NCBI RefSeq assembly: GCF_019457515.1
Contig: NZ_CP080421.1
Span: 3,286,001 to 3,350,000, forward strand
DNA from: Shewanella mesophila
Lineage (GTDB): Bacteria > Pseudomonadota > Gammaproteobacteria > Enterobacterales > Shewanellaceae
DNA length: 64,000 nucleotides
Direction of reading: 5' to 3'
Part shown: piece by piece, positions 16,494 to 25,653 of the stretch
Layout: each line of letters starts with the position of its first letter
Position numbering within the stretch: the first letter of the stretch is position 1
Notes under the pieces: generated by a model
The model's input: the letters and a program-made list of their open reading frames with translations, nothing else
Databases searched by the model: none
Told to the model about the DNA's origin: nothing
Made by a program: the position numbers and the translations under genes

Positions 16494-16503
16494 TCTCGGA
16501 TCA

Positions 16504-16773
16504 TTAAGGCTCTGCATCAAAATCAAAATTGTCTGTAGCCGCGGCTCTTTCTTGTAAAATCTCAATCTTTCTTGCTTTTAATATCGCAAGCTGACGCCGG
16601 CGTTTTCGCTGCCTACACAAACGAATGACATCATATTTTTGCGCATCAGAAAAATTAAGCCAATTAAAACGCTCGTCTCGATTACGCAAACAGCCTTTAC
16701 AGTAACCACGCGCATCCGTTTGACAGATGCCAATACAAGGGCTGGGGATCTCAAAAAACTCTAACTGTTCCAC
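16504..16773 (-). CDS. DUF1289 small cysteine protein
   Basis: The 89-residue protein carries the DUF1289 signature near its N-terminus: S-P-C-I-G-I-C, then G-Y-C-K-G-C-L-R and W, giving four cysteines that could hold Fe-S or zinc. A basic helical tail follows (RLCRQRKRRRQ). The biochemical role of the family is unknown. It converges with the sensor kinase gene, 10 bases from its stop, so the two transcripts may overlap. Confidence 0.85.
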   Translation of the reverse strand: MEQLEFFEIPSPCIGICQTDARGYCKGCLRNRDERFNWLNFSDAQKYDVIRLCRQRKRRRQLAILKARKIEILQERAAATDNFDFDAEP

Positions 16774-16989
16774 AAGTAATCAACTGCCTGAAACAGAGCT
16801 GATACACGTAAATAAAGCAAACCTTTCATCCTCCACCTCAATAGGTCACTGAAAAATCTAACAAAGTGACTAAAACATAACCTATCCAAGCAAAATTGGC
16901 TAAATTTATTGTTAGCTAATTTAAAAAGTCTTGCATAAATAAATGGATATAGTCACATTGTTTAAAAGGTATTCAATGAGATGATTACA

Positions 16990-17532
16990 ATGAAGCTTAA
17001 CAATAAAATCTTAATCCTACTCATTAGTTTGGTGGTGAGTGCTTGTGCAAGTCAGCCTAAACAAGATTATGATACCAACTACGATTTTAGCCAACTTAAA
17101 CAGTTTACAACCCAATCACCACAAAGCATCACTGACCCACTAAGTGCAAGACGGATCGAATCGGCAATCGAAGCCTCCTTGACCGCCCAAGGATTTATCA
17201 GGGCAATCGAGTCGCCACAATTCTCAGTCACCTATTCCTTTAAAGTTGAAGATAAGCCAAAAAACTCAGGCTTATCCATAGGACTTGGAACGGGTTCATG
17301 GGGCAGCTCTGGCGGAGTAAGCGTAGGAACCAGTGTTGGCGTACCGCTCGGCAGTAACAATGATAAAATTCAGCTGATCCAGATTGATATTATCGATATA
17401 GCCAGCAACCGGCTTATCTGGCGAGGAAGTGATAAATTTGATTTCAATAACGGCGGTGAAAAGAAAGCCATTGAGACTCAACAAACAGTATCTAAAATCT
17501 TGGCCCAGTTTCCACCAACACCTAAAGACTAA
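16990..17532 (+). CDS. DUF4136 lipoprotein
   Basis: A 180-residue lipoprotein with signal peptide and lipobox V-S-A-C. The mature part has the DUF4136 layout: an early DTNYDFSQLKQF, a central Gly/Ser-rich strand region (GLGTGSWGSSGG), then IDIIDIASNRLIWRG near the end. The family is widespread in bacterial envelopes and functionally uncharacterised. The ATG at 16990 is preferred over 16981 because a GAG-type site is better spaced from it. It stands alone, with divergent and convergent neighbours. Confidence 0.82.
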   Translation: MKLNNKILILLISLVVSACASQPKQDYDTNYDFSQLKQFTTQSPQSITDPLSARRIESAIEASLTAQGFIRAIESPQFSVTYSFKVEDKPKNSGLSIGLGTGSWGSSGGVSVGTSVGVPLGSNNDKIQLIQIDIIDIASNRLIWRGSDKFDFNNGGEKKAIETQQTVSKILAQFPPTPKD

Positions 17533-17614
17533 AACCTAATGCCACCTTGCGGTGCTAGCAAATGACTTACGCACCGCAATATCTATCTCCAAGTTTCGGG
17601 CAATAATGCCTGTC

Positions 17615-19090
17615 TTAAGGCTGGGAGAGATGCGCATTAACCGTACGCCCCTTGGCCCATAGTCTTAACGCACTCAATTGTTCCCGCATCACCACTGATA
17701 ATGGCCGGGTTTTCATTAACTCGTCGAGCAACAATTGCTGTGACATCTCCATATTGGCGGCTCTGGCACTATAGATAGCCGAAATGATGGCCTGCTCGAT
17801 TTCAGCACCTGAAAAACCTTGGCTCGCTTGTGACAATTGAGCCAAGTCAAACAGCTTAAGATCCAGTTGCCTGCGTTTCGCATGAATGAGGAATATCGCT
17901 TGGCGCACGCTATCATCGGGAAGATCGACAAAAAATATCTCATCCATTCTCCCCTTGCGCATTAACTCTGGCGGCAAGGCGCTGATATCATTTGCTGTCG
18001 CGACTAAAAACACCTCAGATTTGCGCTCTGCCATCCAAGTTAATAACGCCCCTAAGATCCGCTTAGAGGTGCCATCATCGTTATTGCTGCTGCCTAAGCC
18101 TTTTTCAATCTCGTCAATCCACAGCACGCAAGGCGACATCAGATCGGCCAGCTCTAAGGCATTACGCAAATTTTTCTCTGTTTCACCGATATATTTGTTA
18201 TATAAGGCCGACATATCCATTCGAAGCAAGGGGCGTTGCCACATTCCGGCGACAGCCTTAGCGGCTAAACTCTTACCACTGCCTTGTACGCCAAGTAACA
18301 AGATCCCTTTAGGCGAATCACTAATATCGGTAACAACCGATGGCATTCTGTGTTTTAACCATTCTTTAAGGTTATGTAAGCCTGCAACCTGAGAGAAATC
18401 ACTGGTATCATATTCAAACTGCAACACCCCTTCCATATCGAGGAGCTTAAACTTCCCTTGGTTGATTCGATCTACGTCGGAATGAGTAATCGCTCCGTCG
18501 TCCACTATCGCCTTATGGGCCAGGCGTCTAGCATCATCGAAGGTTAACCCTCGTAGATTCTCTGCCAGCTTACTCACAGCTTGATCGTCAACACTTTGCA
18601 ACAAACCGTCACTTCTCGCCCTGTCTATCTGCTCATAAATTAGATTCTGCAACTGACTAACATTAGGCAAAGAGAGCCTGAAATGCGCGCAATATCTTTG
18701 TATTTCTGGCGGAATATCAAAAGCATGACTGACTAACACCAGAGTATGTTTTAACGCTTCATACTCGAGAGCGATCTCTTTCAATAAACGAACGTTCTTA
18801 GGCGCGTTTTCAACAAAAGGATGGAAATCACAAAGCACATAAATCCCTTGCTGACTGGTTGATTTTATTTGTCCTAAGATCTCTGTGGGATCGGTATTGA
18901 ACTTCTGTGTGCCCATATTAACGTCCACACGCGTCAATCCTTGAGTAATACTCCAAGTAAATAGCGGTTGATAGAGAACCGTCGACACACGCTTTAACAG
19001 CTCGATGACTCTATGCTCTTCGTAGGTTTCAATGACCACCAGTGGCGTGTTAGACCGCAGCACTGCGGTGAGATCCCTGATATCTTGCAT
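17615..19090 (-). CDS. Ycf46-like AAA ATPase
   Basis: The 491-residue protein has an N-terminal region (~1-220) that resembles a degenerate P-loop fold without a Walker A motif. A full AAA module follows: Walker A GVQGSGKSLAAK, Walker B VLWIDEIEKG, sensor ATAND and arginine finger region RKGRMDEIFF. This arrangement matches the Ycf46/FtsH-like family without a membrane anchor or protease domain, linked in cyanobacteria to inorganic-carbon use and otherwise poorly understood. It is monocistronic, on the opposite strand to the DUF4136 gene. Confidence 0.85.
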   Translation of the reverse strand: MQDIRDLTAVLRSNTPLVVIETYEEHRVIELLKRVSTVLYQPLFTWSITQGLTRVDVNMGTQKFNTDPTEILGQIKSTSQQGIYVLCDFHPFVENAPKNVRLLKEIALEYEALKHTLVLVSHAFDIPPEIQRYCAHFRLSLPNVSQLQNLIYEQIDRARSDGLLQSVDDQAVSKLAENLRGLTFDDARRLAHKAIVDDGAITHSDVDRINQGKFKLLDMEGVLQFEYDTSDFSQVAGLHNLKEWLKHRMPSVVTDISDSPKGILLLGVQGSGKSLAAKAVAGMWQRPLLRMDMSALYNKYIGETEKNLRNALELADLMSPCVLWIDEIEKGLGSSNNDDGTSKRILGALLTWMAERKSEVFLVATANDISALPPELMRKGRMDEIFFVDLPDDSVRQAIFLIHAKRRQLDLKLFDLAQLSQASQGFSGAEIEQAIISAIYSARAANMEMSQQLLLDELMKTRPLSVVMREQLSALRLWAKGRTVNAHLSQP

Positions 19091-19252
19091 TTATCTTCCT
19101 TTTTACATCACGCTAGAAACCTTATTCCAGCCAATAATATATGTACTCCACATCGATATCGAATTCAATCTCGTCTCTGTAAACAAGCCAAATTGCCAGT
19201 GTCTAAGACCAAGCGGTATAATATCCTCATACAGCATAGACTTGGGCCGAAC

Positions 19253-19276
19253 AAAAAAAGGCCCGCATTGCGAGCC
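19253..19276 (-). terminator. Rho-independent terminator of the yiaW-yiaV-like operon
   Basis: On the minus strand GGGCTCGC and GCGGGCC flank a short loop (with an offset base), followed by a run of seven T. It lies 25 bases beyond the stop of the HlyD-type gene. Confidence 0.75.
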
Positions 19277-19300
19277 CTTCGATATCACTAAATCACAGGT

Positions 19301-20437
19301 TTAATGGTACAGGTAGTTCAACCATCCCTGCATTCTCAGTAATACTTTACGCATTACCGATACATGGGAAAAATGCTCTGTATAGATAGCGATTTGTCCT
19401 GCCGCGCCCAAAGGAAAAGCATGCTTGATCTCATCACCTTCAATTTTAATCAATACAACCACTCGTCCAGGCTGCATTAGCATTCTCGATGGCATTAAAC
19501 TTCCTGTCGATTGAAGCTCTCCTTCGGCCATCGCTGGTAATACTCTAGCAACCTTCCCCTTAAATACTTCACCAGGTGCACCATCTAGAATAACTTCGGC
19601 TTCATCCCCCTCTTTTAAGCGCAACAATGAGTTTTGCCAAAAAGCCCCAGCCATGTAATGCTCTTCATCGGGTATAAAGCTCATCACAGATCTTAATGGC
19701 ATAGGTACAGCAATAATACCGGGACGGAGTGCCATCTGGGTCACTATCCCATCGGTTGGTGCATACACCACGGTTTGCTCCAGATCATATACGGCTTTAT
19801 CTAGCTCAGCTTTGATCCCTGCAACCTTGGTATTAACGCCATCTACGTTCGACTCATAAGCCAAACGCACCCTAAGCTCTTCCGACTTTGCCGCCATTAA
19901 CTGAGCTTCTGACGCCATATAAAGCTGACGCTTGTTATCCAGTTCTAATTCAGTGAATGGTGAGTTTGCACCGCCCCGTTTACGTCCCTTTTCATAGCGC
20001 TCAAAAGCCGACTTGGTTCTATCTCTATCAGCGGTCGCGCGCTCAACACTGGCCTTTGCCTTTTGCCAAGCCGCTTCCAGTTGTGGCACTTCAAGTTCAG
20101 CTGCAGCCAATGCAGCACGTTTTTGCATTACAATAGCCTCAAAAGGTGTTGGATCGAGCTTGAACAGCACATCTCCTTTCTTCACTGGCACATTGGGTTT
20201 GACATTGACCTCTTTCACTACGCCGCGCACAGCAGGGTTGATCGGAACAGAAACAAACACCTCTTTAGCATAGGGACTATAAGGATGGTTATAGTTCATT
20301 AGCAAAACGAGCGCCCCAACAATAAATACACCGCCTAATATCGCCGTAGGAACAGTCCATTTATTGAGCGGAATTTTGAACGCCTTAAAAATAGCGATAC
20401 AGATGGCGGTATAAGTCAGAATGAGTAATAGATCCAT
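19301..20437 (-). CDS. yiaV: HlyD-type membrane-fusion protein, YiaV/YibH-like
   Basis: The 378-residue protein has the same length as E. coli YiaV and YibH. Two hydrophobic segments (~3-19 and ~29-47) anchor it. The periplasmic part holds a biotinyl-lipoyl-like half (VSVPINPAVRGVVKEVNV, KKGDVLFKLDP), an alpha-helical hairpin (~95-200) and the returning half (VYAPTDGIVTQMALRPG). Such adaptors work with export pumps, but no pump or outer-membrane channel gene adjoins. It starts one base after the stop of the DUF3302 gene, a pairing conserved as yiaW-yiaV. Confidence 0.85.
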   Translation of the reverse strand: MDLLLILTYTAICIAIFKAFKIPLNKWTVPTAILGGVFIVGALVLLMNYNHPYSPYAKEVFVSVPINPAVRGVVKEVNVKPNVPVKKGDVLFKLDPTPFEAIVMQKRAALAAAELEVPQLEAAWQKAKASVERATADRDRTKSAFERYEKGRKRGGANSPFTELELDNKRQLYMASEAQLMAAKSEELRVRLAYESNVDGVNTKVAGIKAELDKAVYDLEQTVVYAPTDGIVTQMALRPGIIAVPMPLRSVMSFIPDEEHYMAGAFWQNSLLRLKEGDEAEVILDGAPGEVFKGKVARVLPAMAEGELQSTGSLMPSRMLMQPGRVVVLIKIEGDEIKHAFPLGAAGQIAIYTEHFSHVSVMRKVLLRMQGWLNYLYH

Positions 20438-20438
20438 C

Positions 20439-20837
20439 TTACGACTCCTTCTCTATAGTGGTAGAGGGTGAACAATCAAGGTCGCGCGTCCCCGTTGCAG
20501 CCTCTGCTCCTTCGACAACACGTAAACGACTTTCTAACTCGACCACGGTCTGATGCAAACGCTTCATTTCATCCTCTAGCTCAACTTCACGTTTAATCAC
20601 TTGATTAAAACCCCACCCCCGGTCCTCACGATACAAGGTGGCCCAAATCCATAAAAATGGCCAAATTGCATGTAATGTAAATAGACTAATCCAACCAGCG
20701 ACATGCAAGGCATCTTGCTGAGGATGGTTACGTTTTTTGGCTATTTCGTAGGGAATGTCATGAATAACAATGACGCCATAAAATAGAAATAAAGCAACGA
20801 AGATGATGACACCTAATGCAAAATAATCTAAAAACAC
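20439..20837 (-). CDS. yiaW: DUF3302 inner-membrane protein, YiaW/YibI-like
   Basis: A 132-residue protein starting with GTG at 20837 behind AAGGAG. Two membrane segments (~4-25 and ~47-68) flank a basic loop, HDIPYEIAKKRNHPQQDALHVAGW in part, which is the conserved DUF3302 region. A helical, heptad-like tail (~80-115) and an acidic Ser/Thr tail follow. It is translationally linked to the HlyD-type gene and probably forms a small complex with it. Upstream ATG codons lack a ribosome-binding site. Confidence 0.82.
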   Translation of the reverse strand: MFLDYFALGVIIFVALFLFYGVIVIHDIPYEIAKKRNHPQQDALHVAGWISLFTLHAIWPFLWIWATLYREDRGWGFNQVIKREVELEDEMKRLHQTVVELESRLRVVEGAEAATGTRDLDCSPSTTIEKES

Positions 20838-21145
20838 GACTCGCTCCTTACAAATCGAATAGCCCGAAAAGCGACTATGCCTCACTTTGATTTTATTATT
20901 TAACACAAATAGTTACAAAACAACATCGTTTCAACATTCAAACAACAATACTAGTCGTAAATTGACTATATATCGCATTTAATTACCAATAAATAGTTGA
21001 TCGAGTACACACTTGTTCGGAGAGATCATCTAAATTTCTGCATAAAAAGGTAAAATAACCAAAGCTCAGGTTAAGATAAGTCAAAATAATAGAAAAAATT
21101 GGCGTTTACACCGACCAATCTAATAAAAAATAAGGTACCCACATA
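20838..21145. other. Divergent promoter region between yiaW-like gene and purT
   Basis: About 308 AT-rich bases separate the divergent starts. I see no convincing PurR box (ACGCAAACG-type) upstream of purT and no strong repeat. Promoters for both directions should lie here. Confidence 0.5.
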
Positions 21146-22321
21146 ATGATAGGCACACCACACTGTAAAGGCGCGATAAGGGCCATGCTCCTCGGCTGCG
21201 GCGAACTTGGCAAAGAGGTCGCAATAGAATTACAGCGAATGGGCGTCGAAGTGATTGGCGTCGATAGATACCCTAACGCTCCAGCAATGCAAGTTGCCCA
21301 CCGTAGTCATGTGATCAACATGCTAGATGCACAGGCATTGCGAGCGGTGATCACCGAAGAAAAACCACACCTGGTGATTCCTGAAATCGAAGCCATTGCG
21401 ACCCAGACATTAGTCGAGATGGAAGCTGAAGGGGTAAATGTTGTTCCAACCGCGAAGGCAACCCAACTCACCATGGACAGAGAAGGTATTCGTCGTCTTG
21501 CGGCGGAAACCTTAGGCTTACCTACATCACCCTACTTTTTCTGCGACACTCAAACCGAGTTTGAGCAAGCCGTAGCAAAAATTGGCATTCCATGTGTAGT
21601 AAAACCAGTCATGAGTTCATCGGGTAAAGGCCAGAGCGTTATTCGCAATTCTTCTCAGATTGAGTCTGCTTGGCAATATGCTCAAGAGGGCGGGCGCGCT
21701 GGCGGTGGTAGAGTGATAGTTGAAGGCTTTGTACCATTCGACTATGAGATAACCCTGCTAACGATCAGTGCCGTTAATGGTATTCACTTCTGCGATCCAA
21801 TTGGTCACAGACAGGAAGACGGTGACTATCGTGAATCTTGGCAGCCTCAGCAGATGTCAGCAGCCGTACTAGAGAAATCTCAACAGATTGGCAAAAAAGT
21901 CGTTGAAGCCCTCGGTGGATACGGATTGTTTGGCGTCGAGCTGTTTATCAAAGGTGACGAGGTTTACTTCTCAGAGGTTTCCCCTCGCCCACATGATACA
22001 GGGCTAGTCACCTTGATCAGCCAAGATCTATCCGAATTTGCATTGCATGTGCGCGCCATACTCGGGCTACCTATTGCCAATATCGCTCAGCATGGGCCAT
22101 CAGCTTCAGCCGTGATCTTGGCCGAAGGTAAGTCGCAAAATATCTGCTATCAAGGCATGGCTGGCGCACTAACGGAAGCCAATACTCAGCTGCGATTATT
22201 TGCCAAGCCGGAGATTGATGGCCGTCGCCGTTTGGGTGTAGGGTTAGCTCGCGGAGAATCGATAGAGCACGCCATAGAAAAGGCATTAACGGTTGCAGCC
22301 AAGGTAGAGGTCATTCTATAA
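21146..22321 (+). CDS. purT: Formate-dependent phosphoribosylglycinamide formyltransferase
   Basis: The 391-residue ATP-grasp enzyme makes formyl-glycinamide ribonucleotide from GAR, formate and ATP in purine synthesis. The N-terminal GAR-binding domain opens with [20 protein letters not shown] and [13 protein letters not shown]. The ATP-grasp core has [14 protein letters not shown] and the metal-binding end [15 protein letters not shown] sequence (here [11 protein letters not shown]) plus [10 protein letters not shown]. Length and wording are those of PurT. A bidirectional terminator follows. Confidence 0.96.
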   Translation: MIGTPHCKGAIRAMLLGCGELGKEVAIELQRMGVEVIGVDRYPNAPAMQVAHRSHVINMLDAQALRAVITEEKPHLVIPEIEAIATQTLVEMEAEGVNVVPTAKATQLTMDREGIRRLAAETLGLPTSPYFFCDTQTEFEQAVAKIGIPCVVKPVMSSSGKGQSVIRNSSQIESAWQYAQEGGRAGGGRVIVEGFVPFDYEITLLTISAVNGIHFCDPIGHRQEDGDYRESWQPQQMSAAVLEKSQQIGKKVVEALGGYGLFGVELFIKGDEVYFSEVSPRPHDTGLVTLISQDLSEFALHVRAILGLPIANIAQHGPSASAVILAEGKSQNICYQGMAGALTEANTQLRLFAKPEIDGRRRLGVGLARGESIEHAIEKALTVAAKVEVIL

Positions 22322-22381
22322 GCTAGCCAATTTAGGCTAATGGCTTTTAGTCAGGAGACTTTTAATAAATATCTTTCCAAT

Positions 22382-22405
22382 AAAAAGGCGCCGATGCGCC
22401 TTTTT
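22382..22405. terminator. Bidirectional terminator between purT and the dehydrogenase gene
   Basis: AAAAAGGCGC and GCGCCTTTTT enclose a CGAT loop, giving T-runs in both directions. It serves the convergent purT and 2-hydroxyacid dehydrogenase genes. Confidence 0.85.
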
Positions 22406-22424
22406 ATTTTACCGGCAAAACAGA

Positions 22425-23378
22425 CTAACAGATCCGATTAACGCTAGCGCCAGCAACAAACTCCTGCAGATTATCTAGGGCGATCGCCATTAAATTCGCT
22501 CTAGCCTCTAACGTAGCCCAAGCATTATGGGGCGTAATACTGATGTTTTTTGCGTTAAGTAGCGGATTGCCCGCCTCTGGCGGTTCTGTCGATAACACAT
22601 CGACGCCGGCTGCAGCGATCACGCCATTGTCAAGCGCATCGGCAAGCGCCAGTTCGTCAATCAAACCACCACGAGCAGTATTGATCAGCAGTGCATTTGG
22701 CTTCATTTTTGCCAAGCTGACGGCATTAATCATCTTTTCGGTTCCCGCCGTGAGCGGACAATGCAGTGAGATAATATCAGCGTGCCGATAAAGTGAGTCG
22801 ACATCGCACCAAGTTACGCCATCTGGCAGGTCTGTCTTAGGTCGATGGCTATTGACCAATACCTGCATCTGAAATGCTCGGGCAATCGTCGCGACTTGGC
22901 GGCCAATATCACCATAACCGATAAGCCCTAATGTTTTCCCTTTGAGTGATTGTAGCGGCGATAAGGTAAAGCAAAAATCATCCCCTTGGCTCCATTGACC
23001 ATCACTAACCGCGTGATGATGAGCGGCTACCGCTTGAGTGTGATGCAAAATATGGGCAAACACCATCTGCGCGACGGCATCGGGTCCATAACCAGGCACA
23101 TTGGTCACAGCCACGCCATGAGCCTTTGCCGCCTCAATATCGACAACATTAGTGCCTGTGGCTAACACACCGATATATTTTAAATTAGGCAAGGTGGCAA
23201 TGATGTCAGTATCGAGAACCGTTTTATTGGTTAATAAAACCTGTGCATCTTTGGCGCGATCGAGTAGCAGATGCGCAGGCGTTCTATCAAAGCAACTGAA
23301 ATCACCAAACGCTTCAAACCCTTGCCAATTGAGATCACCTGGATTTAGGGTGTATCCATCGAGTACCACTATTTTCAT
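22425..23378 (-). CDS. D-2-hydroxyacid dehydrogenase (HprA-like)
   Basis: The 317-residue NAD-dependent enzyme has the Rossmann signature GLIGYGDIGRQVA. Its catalytic triad is Arg in NTARGGLID, Glu in LSTEPPEAGNP and His in TPHNAWAT. It reduces 2-keto acids or oxidises D-2-hydroxy acids; wording near the active site resembles glycerate/hydroxypyruvate reductase (HprA). The ATG at 23378 has AAGG upstream. The frame extends 26 codons further, but that extension contains a 15-base tandem duplication and no family sequence. Confidence 0.85.
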   Translation of the reverse strand: MKIVVLDGYTLNPGDLNWQGFEAFGDFSCFDRTPAHLLLDRAKDAQVLLTNKTVLDTDIIATLPNLKYIGVLATGTNVVDIEAAKAHGVAVTNVPGYGPDAVAQMVFAHILHHTQAVAAHHHAVSDGQWSQGDDFCFTLSPLQSLKGKTLGLIGYGDIGRQVATIARAFQMQVLVNSHRPKTDLPDGVTWCDVDSLYRHADIISLHCPLTAGTEKMINAVSLAKMKPNALLINTARGGLIDELALADALDNGVIAAAGVDVLSTEPPEAGNPLLNAKNISITPHNAWATLEARANLMAIALDNLQEFVAGASVNRIC

Positions 23379-23408
23379 ATGACCTTCTACTGCTAATGGT
23401 GCGATAAA

Positions 23409-23440
23409 GTAAGTTGAGATAGAGTAAGTTGAGATAGGGT
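23409..23440. repeat. 15-base tandem duplication
   Basis: GTAAGTTGAGATAG occurs twice in direct succession with a 15-base period just upstream of the dehydrogenase start. It is probably a small slippage duplication and may alter promoter spacing. Confidence 0.55.
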
Positions 23441-23472
23441 TAGTTGCTATGCTCACCCGTCATGACAAAGAG

Positions 23473-24123
23473 CTAAAAGCTGAACTTGATCCCCGCATTA
23501 ACCTGTCCTTGCCACATAATATCGGCGCGAATATTCCATATACATTGGTTTGCATCACAAAATAAGGCATTGTCGCTGCTGACAAAGGTGGCATATCCAC
23601 GGGCATCGGCCAAAAGCGAAAATTGGTCCGTAATTTGATATTCGACACCGGCACCAAACCCCATCGAAAAACGCGATTCATTACTATAGTCACCCGTTGG
23701 ACGCATCTGAGTCAACCCAGCGCTAACGGTTACATAGGGGCGTAAATTGCCCTTAGGAAAATAAAGTGAGCCACCGACATGCAGGTAATCAACATCAAGC
23801 TGAGTCAGAAGATCTGGGCTGAAGTTGCCACCTAGCCTTAAATCGGTAGCCTGATGACTATAGAGCAAATAGATATCACCAGGGTCCTTGGTTTTAACCC
23901 CCATCATAATACCATAGTGACCCGACTCAGCAATTTTCAACTGGGTATTGACCGTGTTACTGTTACTGTTACGTATTTCATTGGCATCGAGTTCACTCGC
24001 GGCAAAACTATAGCCACCAAAAGGAGCGACGAACCATTGCGATTCAGCTTGTGCGCCCATAGACAAACTCGTTACAAGCAAGCCACATATACCGCTAAGT
24101 AAACCACTTTTTGAACCCGCCAT
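23473..24123 (-). CDS. Outer-membrane beta-barrel protein, OmpW/OmpA-barrel type
   Basis: A 216-residue protein with a signal peptide ending MGAQA-ES. The mature chain alternates hydrophobic strands with turns and ends in an aromatic strand (AGIKFSF). The segment DYLHVGGSLYFPKGNLRPYVT is typical of small eight-strand barrels of the OMP_b-brl class. Cys residues in LFCDANQCIWN could form a surface disulfide. The second ATG (24123) has GGGGGA at proper distance. Ligand or role cannot be assigned. Confidence 0.75.
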   Translation of the reverse strand: MAGSKSGLLSGICGLLVTSLSMGAQAESQWFVAPFGGYSFAASELDANEIRNSNSNTVNTQLKIAESGHYGIMMGVKTKDPGDIYLLYSHQATDLRLGGNFSPDLLTQLDVDYLHVGGSLYFPKGNLRPYVTVSAGLTQMRPTGDYSNESRFSMGFGAGVEYQITDQFSLLADARGYATFVSSDNALFCDANQCIWNIRADIMWQGQVNAGIKFSF

Positions 24124-24162
24124 GCCCATTCCCCCAACAATAAAATACCAGCAAAAATAGCA

Positions 24163-24939
24163 TTATCTCATGCTGCGATCTTGCTTTACCCTATCATAAG
24201 CGGCTTGAATATCTTGCGCTTTTTTCTTGGCTAGCTCCATCATCTCCGCTGGCAGACCTTTAGCAACCAGCTTGTCTGGATGATGTTCATTCATCAGCTT
24301 CCGATAAGCTCGCTTAATCTGTTGATCTGAATCTGATTCGCTCAGACCTAACACATCATAGGCGTCTTTAAGGGATGTTTTATGATTTCCACCGCTATGG
24401 AAATTAAACTCCGCTTGCCAACGCTTTAAAAGCTCATCGAGTTGTAGCTGACTATAGCCAAGTTCTTTCGCGACCGTTAGCAAAATAGCATGCTCATTCG
24501 CATCAATTTTGCCGTCGGCAAGTGCGGTCTGAATTTGGATCTCAAGGAACATCTGCAACAACTCTTTCCGTCCCATAGAAATGAGACGAAACGTTTTCAA
24601 ACAAGCTTTGAGATCAAAATTACTCGCTTTCCCCTGATTAAAAGCCGCTTGCGCATCACGCCTTGGCTGCCCTGTTAACTGCATCTGATCCATTAAGGCC
24701 GTGGCCATGCGGATATCACTCTCTGTCACCTGCCCAGAGGCCTTAGCCACATGCCCCATTACCGCAAACGTTGTATTAAAAAATAGTGACTGTCGATCGC
24801 TGCCCTTACCGATAACCGCGCTCAGTTCTGCCCGTTTTTTATCGTAAAGATGTCCAAGCCATAAGCCTATGATCCCACCAATAATTTTGCCAAACATAAA
24901 GCCGATAGCAAAACCAAAAAACTTACCCCAAATTTTCAT
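24163..24939 (-). CDS. djlA: Membrane-anchored J-domain co-chaperone DjlA
   Basis: The 258-residue protein has an N-terminal Gly-rich membrane segment (~6-31), a central TerB-like helical domain (~45-170) with DGKIDANEHAIL, and a C-terminal J domain (~190-255) with the HPD motif in NEHHPDKL. It stimulates DnaK at the inner membrane and affects envelope stress signalling in E. coli. It follows murU by 12 bases on the same strand, so the three genes amgK-murU-djlA are probably co-transcribed. Confidence 0.94.
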   Translation of the reverse strand: MKIWGKFFGFAIGFMFGKIIGGIIGLWLGHLYDKKRAELSAVIGKGSDRQSLFFNTTFAVMGHVAKASGQVTESDIRMATALMDQMQLTGQPRRDAQAAFNQGKASNFDLKACLKTFRLISMGRKELLQMFLEIQIQTALADGKIDANEHAILLTVAKELGYSQLQLDELLKRWQAEFNFHSGGNHKTSLKDAYDVLGLSESDSDQQIKRAYRKLMNEHHPDKLVAKGLPAEMMELAKKKAQDIQAAYDRVKQDRSMR

Positions 24940-24951
24940 TCAATAACCTAT

Positions 24952-25653
24952 TTATTTGTTAGCCGATGCCGCTACGCGGTCGTTTAATCGAGCCAATCTA
25001 TCCAATGTGCCAACATCACACCAATACCCGCAAAAATGTTCACCAGCCACAAGATCGGACGCCATTTTTTGCTTTAACAACGGCGCCAAACCAAATCGGC
25101 CATCGGGCGTATTATCAAAAAAGGCTGGGCGATATACGGCAATGCCCGAAAAGGTCAACTTTGGCTCTCCCGTTATTTCAACTTTATCTCTATTTAGCCC
25201 AAAGTCCCCATTAGGGTGCTGCGCTGGATTATCGACCAACCATAAATATGCTTGGCGATGAGTCATCGCCTTCTCGATAGCTATCAAGGATAAAGGCTGA
25301 CCATTAATGGTCGGTAGTGAATCGACAAATACGTCACCATTTATGACCAAAAATGGATCTGAACCCAACAGAGGCAAAGCCTTTTTAATCCCGCCACCTG
25401 TCTCTAACGCTTCTAGCTCCGGACTATAGCTAATCGTAACTTGCCAGCGGCTACCATCACCGAGCGCTTGCTCTAGCTTATGACCTAGCCACGCATGATT
25501 GATAACGATATGCTCGATCCCTAGAGAGGCAAGACGCTCAATGTGATAAACGATAAGTGGCTTGCCGTCGACTTCAGCTAACGGCTTGGGTATATGATCG
25601 GTTAATGGACGTAATCGCTCACCGCGCCCAGCGGCTAATATCATCGCCTTCAC
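24952..25653 (-). CDS. murU: N-acetylmuramate 1-phosphate uridylyltransferase
   Basis: The 233-residue nucleotidyltransferase has the signature MILAAGRGERLRPLTDHIPKP near its start, a metal-binding Asp in INGDVFVD and a C-terminal GYWCDVGT. Paired with AmgK it matches MurU, which forms UDP-MurNAc from MurNAc-1-phosphate in the fosfomycin-tolerant recycling route. The start is taken as GTG at 25653, whose GTGA overlaps the amgK stop. Without the amgK context it would be called a mannose-1-phosphate guanylyltransferase. Confidence 0.87.
   Translation of the reverse strand: MKAMILAAGRGERLRPLTDHIPKPLAEVDGKPLIVYHIERLASLGIEHIVINHAWLGHKLEQALGDGSRWQVTISYSPELEALETGGGIKKALPLLGSDPFLVINGDVFVDSLPTINGQPLSLIAIEKAMTHRQAYLWLVDNPAQHPNGDFGLNRDKVEITGEPKLTFSGIAVYRPAFFDNTPDGRFGLAPLLKQKMASDLVAGEHFCGYWCDVGTLDRLARLNDRVAASANK

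Noticed and set aside
20838..21145. PurR operator upstream of purT
   Set aside because: No sequence close to ACGCAAACGTTTGCGT is visible.
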